DNA from: DATFYI01 sp035315125
GTDB taxonomy: Bacteria > Chloroflexota > Anaerolineae > Anaerolineales > Anaerolineaceae
Assembly (NCBI GenBank): GCA_035315125.1
Contig: DATFYI010000069.1
Coordinates: forward strand, 1 to 15,500
DNA length: 15,500 bases
Direction of reading: 5' to 3'
A program made the translations under genes and the position numbers. This document shows positions 1 to 6,867 of the stretch, piece after piece. Position 1 is the stretch's first letter, and each line of letters opens with the position of its first letter. Below the pieces are notes generated by a model that saw nothing but the letters and a program-made list of their open reading frames with translations, did not search any database and was not told the origin of the DNA.

Positions 1-299
1 AGCGAAGAATTGCTGTCATACAGGAACGCGTTGGTTGCCGGAGGCGTGCTGGGGGTGGCAAGGTTGGTAATGGTGGCGGTCTGGCTGGGGCTGGCTGTGA
101 CGGGGATTGTCGTTGGGGCTGGAGTGCTCTGTGGCGTGGCCGTGGCAGTGGGTGGGTTCGATGCGGTTGGCATAGGCGTTGCAGTCTCAGACGCAGCGAC
201 CGCATTTGTTCCAGGAAAATTGCAGGCCTGGCAGGTCAAAGCAACGGCTACCATACAAATAAGGATTGTAATAAACTTCTTCGCAAGGCTAATTTTCAT
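1..299 (-). CDS. Thr/Pro-rich lipoprotein-like secreted protein, N-terminal part (runs off window)
   Basis: Read on the minus strand, an ATG at 299 opens 99 codons without a stop before the window edge. The protein begins MKISLAKK, followed by a hydrophobic stretch (residues 9-22) and a Cys at about 23 or 26. This is a signal peptide with a possible but non-canonical lipobox (CQA-C or ALT-C). From about residue 38 the chain is an Ala/Thr/Pro/Ser spacer of the kind that holds a domain away from the membrane, ending in NAFLYDSNSS at the edge. A purine-rich GAAGAAGG ribosome binding site lies just before the ATG. The plus-strand frame over the same bases is only its antisense shadow. It diverges from the gene at 392. 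The functional domain lies outside the window, so the role is unknown. Confidence 0.75.
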   Translation of the reverse strand, partial: MKISLAKKFITILICMVAVALTCQACNFPGTNAVAASETATPMPTASNPPTATATPQSTPAPTTIPVTASPSQTATITNLATPSTPPATNAFLYDSNSS

Positions 300-391
300 A
301 AGCACCTTCTTCTCGATAACCTTACTATCAGTTTACAATCCCATCCCATTAAAATTCAATCTTTTATTCATATGTCGGCCCGAAACCTGCT

Positions 392-1495
392 TTGGGTATA
401 ATACAATTTGCTAAAAAACCTGTTGCCTTTACAATCAGGCTGAAAGGGAAACCTATCAACACCACTCACCATCACTCCTGGTCATCGCCCAGGATCCGGC
501 TGGCCCGCTATTTATTGCCCCTCATTATCTTTGGGCTGGCCGTTTACCTGCTCTTACCGCAGATCGAAACACTGGAGGATTCCATCAATGTGATCCGCTC
601 CATGTCGGTCTGGCTGATAGGCCTGGCTGTCATCGCCCAGGTTTGCAGCTATCTGGGCAGCGGATACTTGCTGCAGGTGATCGTGGATCTTGGTCCGGCG
701 CACCTCTCGATCGTGCGAGGGGCCTTGATTACCCTGGCAGCTTACAGTGTTGGATTGGTGGCGGGCGGCTGGGTCGGCGCCGCCGCTGCAACCTACCTGT
801 GGATTGAGAAAAGTGAAGATAACAGCCAGGAAGCTGCCCTGGCGGGTGTCTTGCCTACCTTATATAACAATGCCGTGCTCATCCTAGTTACCGTGATCGG
901 GGTGGTCTATTTATTGACCAACCATCGGCTATCCAGCACGCAGGCAGTCACCTATGCAGCTTTCCTGGCCTTGCTTGGGTTGGCCATCGGGGTTGTCATT
1001 TACGGTATTCGGCATCAGCACACGGTGGAAGGCCTGGTGCTGGGGATTGCCAGCCGCCTGATGCACTTGCTGCGACGCCCGTACAATGAGACTTCGCTCC
1101 GTAATGTGATGGATAATATCTTTCTGGGCCTGGCGCTGCTTCGAAAAAGGGGCTGGCTCCGGCCTTTACTTGGTTCGGTCATGAATAACGGCTTTGATAT
1201 GCTGACACTGTATTTACTTTTTATTGCAGCCAGATATCCCATCAATCTGGGCGTGATGGTGGCCGGTTATGGCCTGGCATTTCTTTTAGGGAAAGCTGCC
1301 TTCTTATTTCCTGGAGGGGTAGGCGTGATCGAGAGCGGTATGGTCGCCATTTACACCAACCTTGGCATTCCTGCTTCGATCTGTGTCGTGGTGGTGTTGG
1401 GCTACCGCTTGTTATCATTCTGGCTGCCCACTTTATTCGGCTTTGCCGCTTACGGCTATTTGCAACAGGAAACCTCAGCCTATCTCAAGGGTTAA
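392..1495 (+). CDS. lysylphosphatidylglycerol synthase TM region / UPF0104-type integral membrane protein
   Basis: A 367-residue, highly hydrophobic protein with about seven or eight predicted membrane segments (first near residues 40-58). The C-terminal block FPGGVGVIESG (306-316) followed by a GYRLLSFWLP segment is the signature of the LPG_synthase_TM / UPF0104 (YbhN/AglD-like) family. Members occur as flippase-like domains in lipid aminoacylation or as stand-alone proteins of unsettled function. No aminoacyl-transfer domain is attached, so this is a stand-alone membrane protein. The start is uncertain. TTG at 392 is the only start that keeps all membrane segments, it has no clear ribosome binding site, and a perfect TATAAT at 397-402 lies inside the first codons. 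If that box is a real promoter, the true start is further downstream. The gene diverges from the lipoprotein gene at 299. Confidence 0.8.
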   Translation: MGIIQFAKKPVAFTIRLKGKPINTTHHHSWSSPRIRLARYLLPLIIFGLAVYLLLPQIETLEDSINVIRSMSVWLIGLAVIAQVCSYLGSGYLLQVIVDLGPAHLSIVRGALITLAAYSVGLVAGGWVGAAAATYLWIEKSEDNSQEAALAGVLPTLYNNAVLILVTVIGVVYLLTNHRLSSTQAVTYAAFLALLGLAIGVVIYGIRHQHTVEGLVLGIASRLMHLLRRPYNETSLRNVMDNIFLGLALLRKRGWLRPLLGSVMNNGFDMLTLYLLFIAARYPINLGVMVAGYGLAFLLGKAAFLFPGGVGVIESGMVAIYTNLGIPASICVVVVLGYRLLSFWLPTLFGFAAYGYLQQETSAYLKG

Positions 1496-1637
1496 AAATT
1501 TATCCTGGCAACCCCCTCTTTTTTTCACCTATAATCAGGCCGGGTACACTTCCATCAGCTACCACCTACCAGCTATCAGTTCTCAGCCACCGGCCATCCG
1601 ATCAATCCGTATCTCAAAATCCGCTGCCAGTTTTTAT

Positions 1638-1666
1638 TTGACCGCATAGAACAATTGATCTATACT
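1638..1666 (+). promoter_or_regulatory. candidate sigma-70-type promoter for the chelatase gene
   Basis: TTGACC at 1638-1643 and TATACT at 1661-1666, with a 17-bp spacer. Each box matches five of six consensus bases. Transcription would begin near 1673 and leave a leader of about 160 nt before the ATG at 1835. The -10 region sits inside a short inverted repeat (CATAGA 1645-1650 / TCTATG 1670-1675). The rest of the 1496-1834 gap shows only the palindrome at 1715-1741 and no coding signal. Confidence 0.5.
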
Positions 1667-1714
1667 AATTCTATGTTTTCCTTCTTCTCTCTCCAAATTC
1701 AGCTTCTTCCTCGA

Positions 1715-1741
1715 TTTGTTCCGATTTATTTTCGGAACAAA
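1715..1741. repeat. perfect 10-bp palindrome in the chelatase leader (operator or leader hairpin)
   Basis: TTTGTTCCGA (1715-1724) and its exact complement TCGGAACAAA (1732-1741) flank a 7-nt T-rich loop. No U-run follows on the plus strand, so it is not a classical terminator there. It lies downstream of the candidate promoter and 94 bp before the ATG. It could be a dimeric-repressor operator or an mRNA leader hairpin. The sequence does not match a riboswitch I know. Confidence 0.55.
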
Positions 1742-1834
1742 AACAATTCCATTTTCAGCGCCCTGTTTCCGCACATTAAAATCGTGGTAAACTAGGTTGT
1801 ACTTAAACTCCATTTGAAGGAACGTCGCCTCAAG

Positions 1835-2938
1835 ATGGCCGTTATCTACCCATTCACTGCTATTGTTGGCCAGGAGCGTATGCGCCGCTCGCTGGTCTTA
1901 AACGCAGTTGACCCGCGTATCGGCGGTGTTTTGATTCGCGGTGAGCGTGGCACGGCCAAATCGACTGCGGCGCGCGCCCTGGCAGCCCTGCTGCCCAACG
2001 TAAAGGTGGTCGCCAACTGCCGTTTTGGCTGCGATCCGGATAATCCAGCCGCCTGGTGTACCGAATGTCGCGAGCGGGCTGCCCGCGGCGAAGAATTACA
2101 GGTCGCCACCCGGCCTACGCCCTTCATTAACTTGCCCGTTTCGGCCACCGAAGACCGCGTGGTCGGCACCCTGGATATCGAAAAAGCCATTCAGAAGGGC
2201 GAGCGCCATTTCGAGCCGGGCGTGCTGGCGGCTGCCAATCGCGGCCTGCTCTACATCGATGAAGTCAATTTGTTGGACGATCATGTAGTGGATGTCTTGC
2301 TGGACGCCGCCGCCATGGGCATGAACATCGTCGAGCGCGAGGGCATCTCCTTTAGCCACCCCTCCCGCTTCATCCTGGTCGGCACCATGAACCCGGAAGA
2401 AGGCGATCTGCGCCCTCAGCTTCTGGATCGTTTTGCCCTGTCGGTGGATATCTACGGCATCCACGAGACGCGTGAGCGCGTCCAGATCATGGAGCGCAAC
2501 CTGGCTTTTGAAGGCGCCGCCGAAGAGTTTCGCTCTACCTGGCTGCCCAAAGAAAACGAGCTGTCTCAGCAAATTGAGGCGGCCCGCCATCTGGTCGACC
2601 AGGTCACTTATTCCAAACGAAACCTGCTCTCGATTGCCTCCTTAACTGCCTCATTAAATGTAGAGGGTCACCGGCCCGATCTGGTCATTTTAAAGGCTTC
2701 ACGCGCCCAGGCCGCTTTTGAGGGACGCACCTCCATCACCGACCGGGATATCGCCATGGCAGCCGAGCTGGCCTTGCCCCATCGCCTGAAACACGGCCCC
2801 TTCCAGCAGGAAGAGATGGGCATGGAAGAGCTGCAAGAGCGCATCGAGCAGTTGCAGGGACGCGCCGCCTCGAACACCGAGACCTCCGAGCAAAGCTCCG
2901 AGGCCGGCGAAGGCAGTTTCTCGCAAAAAAAAACTTAA
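1835..2938 (+). CDS. chelatase subunit I-type AAA+ ATPase (Mg/Co-chelatase family), first part of a frameshifted I-D gene
   Basis: 367 residues from ATG 1835. This start is preferred over TTG 1814 because it gives the family N-terminus YPFTAIVGQE and has GAAGGA upstream, though 13 nt away. AAA+ motifs appear in order: Walker A GERGTAKST (36-44), Walker B LLYIDEVNLL (138-147), sensor 1 GTMNPEEG (183-190), arginine-finger region LLDRF (197-201), sensor 2 GHRPD (279-283). A four-cysteine cluster (C62, C66, C75, C78) is probably metal-binding. The family powers Mg insertion into protoporphyrin or Co insertion into hydrogenobyrinate, forming rings with a D subunit. The C-terminal tail (340-367) is an Ser/Glu/Gln-rich linker that ends at a stop immediately after nine A. 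The next frame continues the same protein. No large CobN/BchH subunit is in the window, so the metal substrate is open. Confidence 0.9.
   Translation: MAVIYPFTAIVGQERMRRSLVLNAVDPRIGGVLIRGERGTAKSTAARALAALLPNVKVVANCRFGCDPDNPAAWCTECRERAARGEELQVATRPTPFINLPVSATEDRVVGTLDIEKAIQKGERHFEPGVLAAANRGLLYIDEVNLLDDHVVDVLLDAAAMGMNIVEREGISFSHPSRFILVGTMNPEEGDLRPQLLDRFALSVDIYGIHETRERVQIMERNLAFEGAAEEFRSTWLPKENELSQQIEAARHLVDQVTYSKRNLLSIASLTASLNVEGHRPDLVILKASRAQAAFEGRTSITDRDIAMAAELALPHRLKHGPFQQEEMGMEELQERIEQLQGRAASNTETSEQSSEAGEGSFSQKKT
2909..2938 (+). promoter_or_regulatory. candidate programmed -1 frameshift site (A-tract slippery sequence with upstream SD-like element)
   Basis: In the ATPase frame the codons are TCG CAA AAA AAA ACT TAA, giving an A AAA AAA slippery heptamer inside a nine-A run (2925-2933) directly before the stop. 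A -1 slip reads AAC TTA AGC GGT GGT and passes into the VWA frame without a further stop. GAAGG at 2909-2913 lies 12 nt upstream of the heptamer, a spacing like that of the stimulatory Shine-Dalgarno element of dnaX. A weak hairpin (2940-2956) and a better one (2974-2994) follow. Programmed frameshifting in chlD-type genes, making both small and medium chelatase subunits, has been reported. That this site is functional here is inference. A plain one-base indel or sequencing error in the homopolymer is the alternative. Confidence 0.6.
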
Positions 2939-2976
2939 GCGGTGGTGAGCAGACCGATCAAACCTCCGAGCAGGGC

Positions 2977-3918
2977 TTGCCGGAACCGGCCGAGCAGAAA
3001 GATGTATTTAATACCGACAACAGTAACTGGTGGGATGGCGGCGTTAAGCCAAAAGTTGGCGAGGTTTTTGAGCCGCGCCGTCTGGACACCCCGCTGGACC
3101 AGATGATGCGCAAGCATTCGGGCCGCCGCTCGCGCACCTTCACCGATCGCAAGCGCGGCCGCTACATTCAGGCTCGCCCGGCTCACGAAAAAACTGACGA
3201 CCTGGCCTTTGACGCCACCTTACGGGCGGCCGCTCCCTTCCAAAACCAACGGCTCGAGCAGCGCAAGCGCGTGGCCTTTGCCATCCAGCCCAGCGACTAT
3301 ATGCGTAAGATCCGGGTGCGGCGCGCCGCCAACCTGGTGCTGTTTCTGGTGGATGCTTCCTGGTCGATGGCCGTGGCGGAGCGCATGGCAGCCACCAAGG
3401 GCGCCATCATCTCGCTGTTGACGGATGCCTACCAGCGCCGCGACCGGGTCGGTTTGATCGTTTTCCAGAAAAACCGCGCTTCATTGGTGCTGCCTCCCAC
3501 CAACTCTGTGCTGCTGGCCAACCGGGCCCTGGCGGATATTCCGGTAGGCGGCAAAACGCCGCTTTCGGCCGGATTGCAGATGGCTTATGACGTGCTGCGC
3601 AAGGAAAAAATCTTGCATCCGGATGTCATGCCGTTGTTGATTGTGTTGACCGATGGCGCCGGGAATGTATCGATTGGCTCGCTGCCGCCCCAGGAAGAAG
3701 CCCATCGCCTGGCTGAGCTGATCGCCAACGAGAATATCCACAGCGTGGTGATCAATATGGAACATGCCGCCTTTGATCAGGGTCTGGCGCAAACCCTGGC
3801 TGAACATCTGTCCTGTCCCTGTTACTCCGTTACAGATCTCAAGGCCGATGCTCTTTACCGCACTGTTCGCCAGGAAATGCGTTTACCGAAGAACCTTGGC
3901 CTGGACGACATCCATTAA
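2977..3918 (+). CDS. chelatase subunit D-type VWA domain protein, second part of the frameshifted I-D gene
   Basis: 313 residues counted from TTG 2977. The frame stays open upstream to the A-run, and no start here has a convincing ribosome binding site, which favours translation by frameshift from the ATPase. An acidic Gln-rich linker leads to the D-subunit block DATLRAAAPFQ (79-89). A VWA/integrin-I domain follows with a complete MIDAS: DASWS (126-130), the Thr of GGKTPLS (T194) and the Asp of LTDGAGN (D226). In chelatases this domain docks the AAA+ ring onto the large catalytic subunit through the metal site. Joined to the ATPase, the product would be close to 690 residues, the size expected of single-chain I-D proteins. 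An intrinsic terminator follows the stop. Confidence 0.85.
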   Translation: MPEPAEQKDVFNTDNSNWWDGGVKPKVGEVFEPRRLDTPLDQMMRKHSGRRSRTFTDRKRGRYIQARPAHEKTDDLAFDATLRAAAPFQNQRLEQRKRVAFAIQPSDYMRKIRVRRAANLVLFLVDASWSMAVAERMAATKGAIISLLTDAYQRRDRVGLIVFQKNRASLVLPPTNSVLLANRALADIPVGGKTPLSAGLQMAYDVLRKEKILHPDVMPLLIVLTDGAGNVSIGSLPPQEEAHRLAELIANENIHSVVINMEHAAFDQGLAQTLAEHLSCPCYSVTDLKADALYRTVRQEMRLPKNLGLDDIH

Positions 3919-3929
3919 AACTTTTATGC

Positions 3930-3953
3930 CCCGACCGTGTCGGGCCCTTTTTT
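3930..3953 (+). terminator. intrinsic terminator after the chelatase gene
   Basis: CCCGAC (3930-3935) pairs with GTCGGG (3939-3944) around a 3-nt loop. Three C then lead into six T (3948-3953). It lies 12 nt after the stop codon and just before the next promoter. Confidence 0.75.
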
Positions 3954-3956
3954 CAC

Positions 3957-3985
3957 TTGTCAGACTTTGAACGCGGTGCTAATAT
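3957..3985 (+). promoter_or_regulatory. candidate promoter of the M42 peptidase operon
   Basis: TTGTCA (3957-3962) and TAATAT (3980-3985) are separated by 17 bp, with an extended -10 TG at 3977-3978. Transcription would start near 3992, almost on top of the GGGGAGG ribosome binding site (3993-3999) of the gene at 4009. The 5' leader would be very short. Confidence 0.55.
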
Positions 3986-4008
3986 GAAATCTGGGGAGGT
4001 TCTCACAC

Positions 4009-4485
4009 ATGGAAACCAGGGCTGACCGGCGCTCCCGCATCCGCTCCACTTTATTATTTATTATCCTCGGGACTTTGCCTTGTTACTGCCTTGGCTTTAT
4101 CCTGCTGCAGGCCTTTACACCTGCCCACCAGGGCTTTACCCCCACCCCATCCGCAACCATGACGCTGGTTACCAGCACCCTGCGGCCCAGCGATACCCCC
4201 ACGCTCACCCCCTTTCTTACCGCCACCATCACTCTGACGCCCACCATTACCGTAACCTGGACGCCGTCGCAGACTTTTACCCCCTTTATACCGCCCACCC
4301 GCACGGCCTCCCTCACTCCCAGTGACACGCCCATTCCAACCGATACATTGATCCCCTCAGATACGCCGCTGCCTACTGATACGCGCACGCCCAAACCGAC
4401 CCGTACTCCCACCAATACCCGTACCCCCGCTCCAACCCCTACGCCCAAGGATACGGATACACCTACATCTACACCAGGAATTTAG
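4009..4485 (+). CDS. membrane-anchored Thr/Pro-rich low-complexity protein
   Basis: 158 residues. A basic N-terminus (METRADRRSRIRS) is followed by one membrane segment (13-36). The remainder (from about 43) is almost entirely Thr, Pro and Ser in TPT, SDTP and PTDT steps, ending at the C-terminus with no folded domain. Topology would place the tail outside the cell. Such tails are common as stalks or sites for O-glycosylation, but here nothing is attached. The ATG is well supported by GGGGAGG 9 nt upstream. It is the first gene after the promoter at 3957, and only 13 nt separate it from the first M42 peptidase, so it is probably co-transcribed. The reverse frame over it (Gly/Val-rich) is a shadow. 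Function unknown. Confidence 0.8.
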   Translation: METRADRRSRIRSTLLFIILGTLPCYCLGFILLQAFTPAHQGFTPTPSATMTLVTSTLRPSDTPTLTPFLTATITLTPTITVTWTPSQTFTPFIPPTRTASLTPSDTPIPTDTLIPSDTPLPTDTRTPKPTRTPTNTRTPAPTPTPKDTDTPTSTPGI

Positions 4486-4498
4486 GAAATGTTTAAGT

Positions 4499-5572
4499 AT
4501 GAGCATTGAATTGACGCCCTTTTTAAAAGATCTGCTTTCGCTGCCGGGTTTATCGGGTTACGAGGGCCCGGCTCGCCAACGCATTACTGAGGCCTGGCAG
4601 CCGCTGGTTGACCGGCTTTCTACCAGCCGGATGGGTAGCCTGCACGGTTATCGGCGCGGCTCCTCCACCGTTCAACAACAACGCCCTGCCATTCTCCTGG
4701 CAGCCCATATGGATGCGATTGGCCTGATGGTTACCGGGATTACTATCGAAGGCGGCTACCTGCGTATCTCCCCGATTGGCGGGGTGGATCCCCGCATTTT
4801 GCCCGGACAGCCTGTTACAGTGCATGCCCACCGGTCGTTACCCGGCATCGTTGTTCTACCTGCAGACCGCCTGCTGCCAGCCGATTTGGAAGGGAAACCG
4901 GCGCCCTTGAATTATTTGTTGGTTGATACCGGTTTGCCGGCCGCTGAGGTGGCTGAGCTGATACACCCGGGCGACCTGGTTTCATTTGCGCAGCCGCCGC
5001 TGGAGCTGGCCGGCGATGTTTTGGCGGGCCACAGCCTGGATAATCGCGCATCTGTGGCTGCCATTACCCTCTGCCTGCTGGAGCTACAGCGCATGTCGCC
5101 GGTCTGGGACGTGTGGGCGGTGGCAACCGTGCAGGAAGAAGAAACTTTTGGCGGAGCCTACACCTCGCCTTTTGAGATACGCCCGGCGTTGGCGGTTGCT
5201 ATCGATGTCACACATGCCAGCGGTGCCGGGGTTTCAGATTACCGCAGCTTCCCGTTGGGCAAAGGCCTGGCGCTTGGCCTGGGGCCAAACGTGCACCCCT
5301 CCCTGCAAAAGAGTTTTATGGAGCTGGCCAAAAAACTGGAGATCCCCTATAAAACCGAAGCCTTTCCGCGCCATTCCGGCACCGATGCCTTTGCAATGCA
5401 GGTAGTGGCCGAAGGGATCCCGACCATGGTGGTCAGTATCCCGCTGCGTTACATGCACACACCGGTTGAAGCAGTGGCGCTCAAAGATATCGAACGGGCG
5501 GCTCACTTGCTGGCAGAATTTATTGCCCGGCTTGAGCCCGATTATATTCAGAATATCCACTGGGATGATTAA
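4499..5572 (+). CDS. M42 family metallo-aminopeptidase (TET/glutamyl-aminopeptidase-like), paralogue 1
   Basis: 357 residues, the usual length for M42. All expected di-metal and catalytic residues are visible: H70 in AAHMDAIG, D181 in SLDNR, the E213-E214 pair in VQEEE, D236 in AIDVTHA and H320 in RYMHTP. The family removes N-terminal residues from peptides in the cytoplasm and assembles as 12-subunit tetrahedral TET particles. There is no signal peptide. AGGAAA lies 9 nt before the ATG. The loop after D236 (SGAGVSDYRSFPLG) differs from the DVTATGDTP form of paralogue 3 and may reflect a different specificity. Its stop is 3 nt before the next M42 start, so the two are translationally linked. 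Confidence 0.92.
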   Translation: MSIELTPFLKDLLSLPGLSGYEGPARQRITEAWQPLVDRLSTSRMGSLHGYRRGSSTVQQQRPAILLAAHMDAIGLMVTGITIEGGYLRISPIGGVDPRILPGQPVTVHAHRSLPGIVVLPADRLLPADLEGKPAPLNYLLVDTGLPAAEVAELIHPGDLVSFAQPPLELAGDVLAGHSLDNRASVAAITLCLLELQRMSPVWDVWAVATVQEEETFGGAYTSPFEIRPALAVAIDVTHASGAGVSDYRSFPLGKGLALGLGPNVHPSLQKSFMELAKKLEIPYKTEAFPRHSGTDAFAMQVVAEGIPTMVVSIPLRYMHTPVEAVALKDIERAAHLLAEFIARLEPDYIQNIHWDD

Positions 5573-5575
5573 CCC

Positions 5576-6661
5576 ATGAGCAATTTAGAAAACCTGATTG
5601 ATCAAACGCCGGGCGTTGGCGCAGAACAAATCGCTTTACTCGAACGTCTTTCGAACGCCTGCGCAGTTTCCGGCAATGAAGGAGAAGTCCGGGCAATAGT
5701 GCTGGAGCAAATTAAACCTTTCGCCAGCGAGATCAAAATTGATGCGATGGGGAATGTATTGGCCACTTGCCGGGCAAAAGTTGAGCGGCCCTTGCGAGTG
5801 ATGCTGGCAGCCCACATGGACGAGGTTGGGCTGATGCTGGTTGAAGAAGATGAGGGCGGGCTGTATCGCTTTGGAATTGTGGGGGGGATTGACCCGCGCC
5901 AGTTGCCCGGCAAACCGGTCTGGGTGGGCAAAAACCATCTGCCCGGCATCATCGGGGCCAAGGCCATCCACCTCACCACCCCGGAAGAACGCCGCAACGT
6001 CATTCCGGCTGAAAGCCTACGCATCGATTTGGGTACCGGCGGGGCTGGCAAGGCCAGCGTTGGCGATCGGGCCACCTTTGCCACCTCGTTTCAGCAAATT
6101 GGTGCGAGCCTGTGCGGTAAAGCGCTCGATAACCGGCTGGGGGTGGCAACCTTAATCGAGCTGGTCAAACATGCGCCTGCGCAGATTGAGCTGTTAGCAG
6201 CTTTCACGGTTCAAGAGGAAGTCGGTTTGCGCGGCGCCCGCATTGCCGCCTACGCCTTCAATCCCGACCTGGCGATTGCCATCGATGCCACGCCGGCCTA
6301 TGACCAGCCCATGTGGGACGACAGTGAGAATTCCAGCTACAATACTCGCCTGGATGCCGGCCCGGCCATTTATCTGGCCGATTCGTCCACGCTTTCTGAC
6401 CCGCGCCTGGTGCGCCACCTGCTGGCCACCGCCGATGCACTGGGCATTCCTTATCAGATCCGCCAACCGGGCGGTGGTGGTACCGATGCCGGCGCCATTC
6501 GTAGCCAGCGGGCCGGTATTCCCAGCATGACCGTTTCTGTACCGGTGCGTTACGCACATAGCGCTCGCTTGCTGGCGCGCCAATCGGATTGGCAGAATAC
6601 CCTGGCGCTCTTGCAGGCTGCACTCAGCCGCATGCAGCCGGATATTCTGGTAGACCTGTAA
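5576..6661 (+). CDS. M42 family metallo-aminopeptidase, paralogue 2
   Basis: 361 residues. Key residues are retained: H80 in AAHMDEVG, D185 in ALDNR, E214-E215 in VQEEVGLRG, D237 in AIDATPAYD and H328 in RYAHSA. An N-terminal extension of about 15 residues precedes the catalytic core. The segment after D237 contains an acidic insert (MWDDSENSS, 246-254) not seen in the other two copies. This sits where M42 enzymes shape the S1 pocket, so a different side-chain preference is plausible. The ATG at 5576 follows the stop of paralogue 1 by 3 nt, so re-initiation or coupling is likely. After this gene comes a 206-bp spacer with a palindromic CGAAT array. Confidence 0.92.
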   Translation: MSNLENLIDQTPGVGAEQIALLERLSNACAVSGNEGEVRAIVLEQIKPFASEIKIDAMGNVLATCRAKVERPLRVMLAAHMDEVGLMLVEEDEGGLYRFGIVGGIDPRQLPGKPVWVGKNHLPGIIGAKAIHLTTPEERRNVIPAESLRIDLGTGGAGKASVGDRATFATSFQQIGASLCGKALDNRLGVATLIELVKHAPAQIELLAAFTVQEEVGLRGARIAAYAFNPDLAIAIDATPAYDQPMWDDSENSSYNTRLDAGPAIYLADSSTLSDPRLVRHLLATADALGIPYQIRQPGGGGTDAGAIRSQRAGIPSMTVSVPVRYAHSARLLARQSDWQNTLALLQAALSRMQPDILVDL

Positions 6662-6698
6662 CATTGGCCGAAAGCTTCGAATAAACCAAAGGAATAAT

Positions 6699-6791
6699 CA
6701 CGAATGGGACGAATGCTTCGAATAAACCGAATGTTTTTTAATAAATTCCGGATTTCTTATTCGTATAATTCGTTTGTTCGTCATATTCGTG
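6699..6791. repeat. large imperfect palindrome built of CGAAT/ATTCG units with 9-nt period
   Basis: Left arm: CGAAT begins at 6701, 6710, 6719 and 6728, exactly 9 nt apart. Right arm: ATTCG begins at 6759, 6768 and 6785, with GTTCG at 6776. The outermost CACGAAT (6699-6705) pairs with ATTCGTG (6785-6791), and the inner units pair in order around a loop at 6733-6758. A further near-copy of GCTTCGAATAAACC occurs at 6674-6687, so that 14-mer is present twice. This fills most of the spacer between the second and third M42 genes. It may act as a folded mRNA segment or be a small mobile or REP-like repeat. Confidence 0.7.
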
Positions 6792-6867
6792 CTTAAGTTC
6801 TCTTCGATGTCGTCGTAATTACTTTTGTTATTATCGATTTGTTGGGTTGTATTTCACAGGAGAGTAT

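Noticed and set aside
10..414. Plus-strand 134-residue Val/Gly-rich frame
   Set aside because: It is antisense to the Thr/Pro spacer of the minus-strand lipoprotein and has no family features or ribosome binding site.
1496..1834. Cobalamin riboswitch before the chelatase gene
   Set aside because: No B12-box-like segment or multi-helix layout is visible, only one simple palindrome.
2096..2590. Long minus-strand frame inside the chelatase ATPase
   Set aside because: Shadow of a GC-rich coding region. The plus strand has all AAA+ motifs.
4083..4448. Gly/Val-rich minus-strand frame across the Thr/Pro protein
   Set aside because: Antisense of a low-complexity repeat; the plus frame has a start, a ribosome binding site and a membrane segment.
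6674..6791. CGAAT units as a CRISPR or simple tandem array
   Set aside because: Units are 5 bp with 9-nt period and mirror symmetry, with no spacer-length intervals or cas genes.
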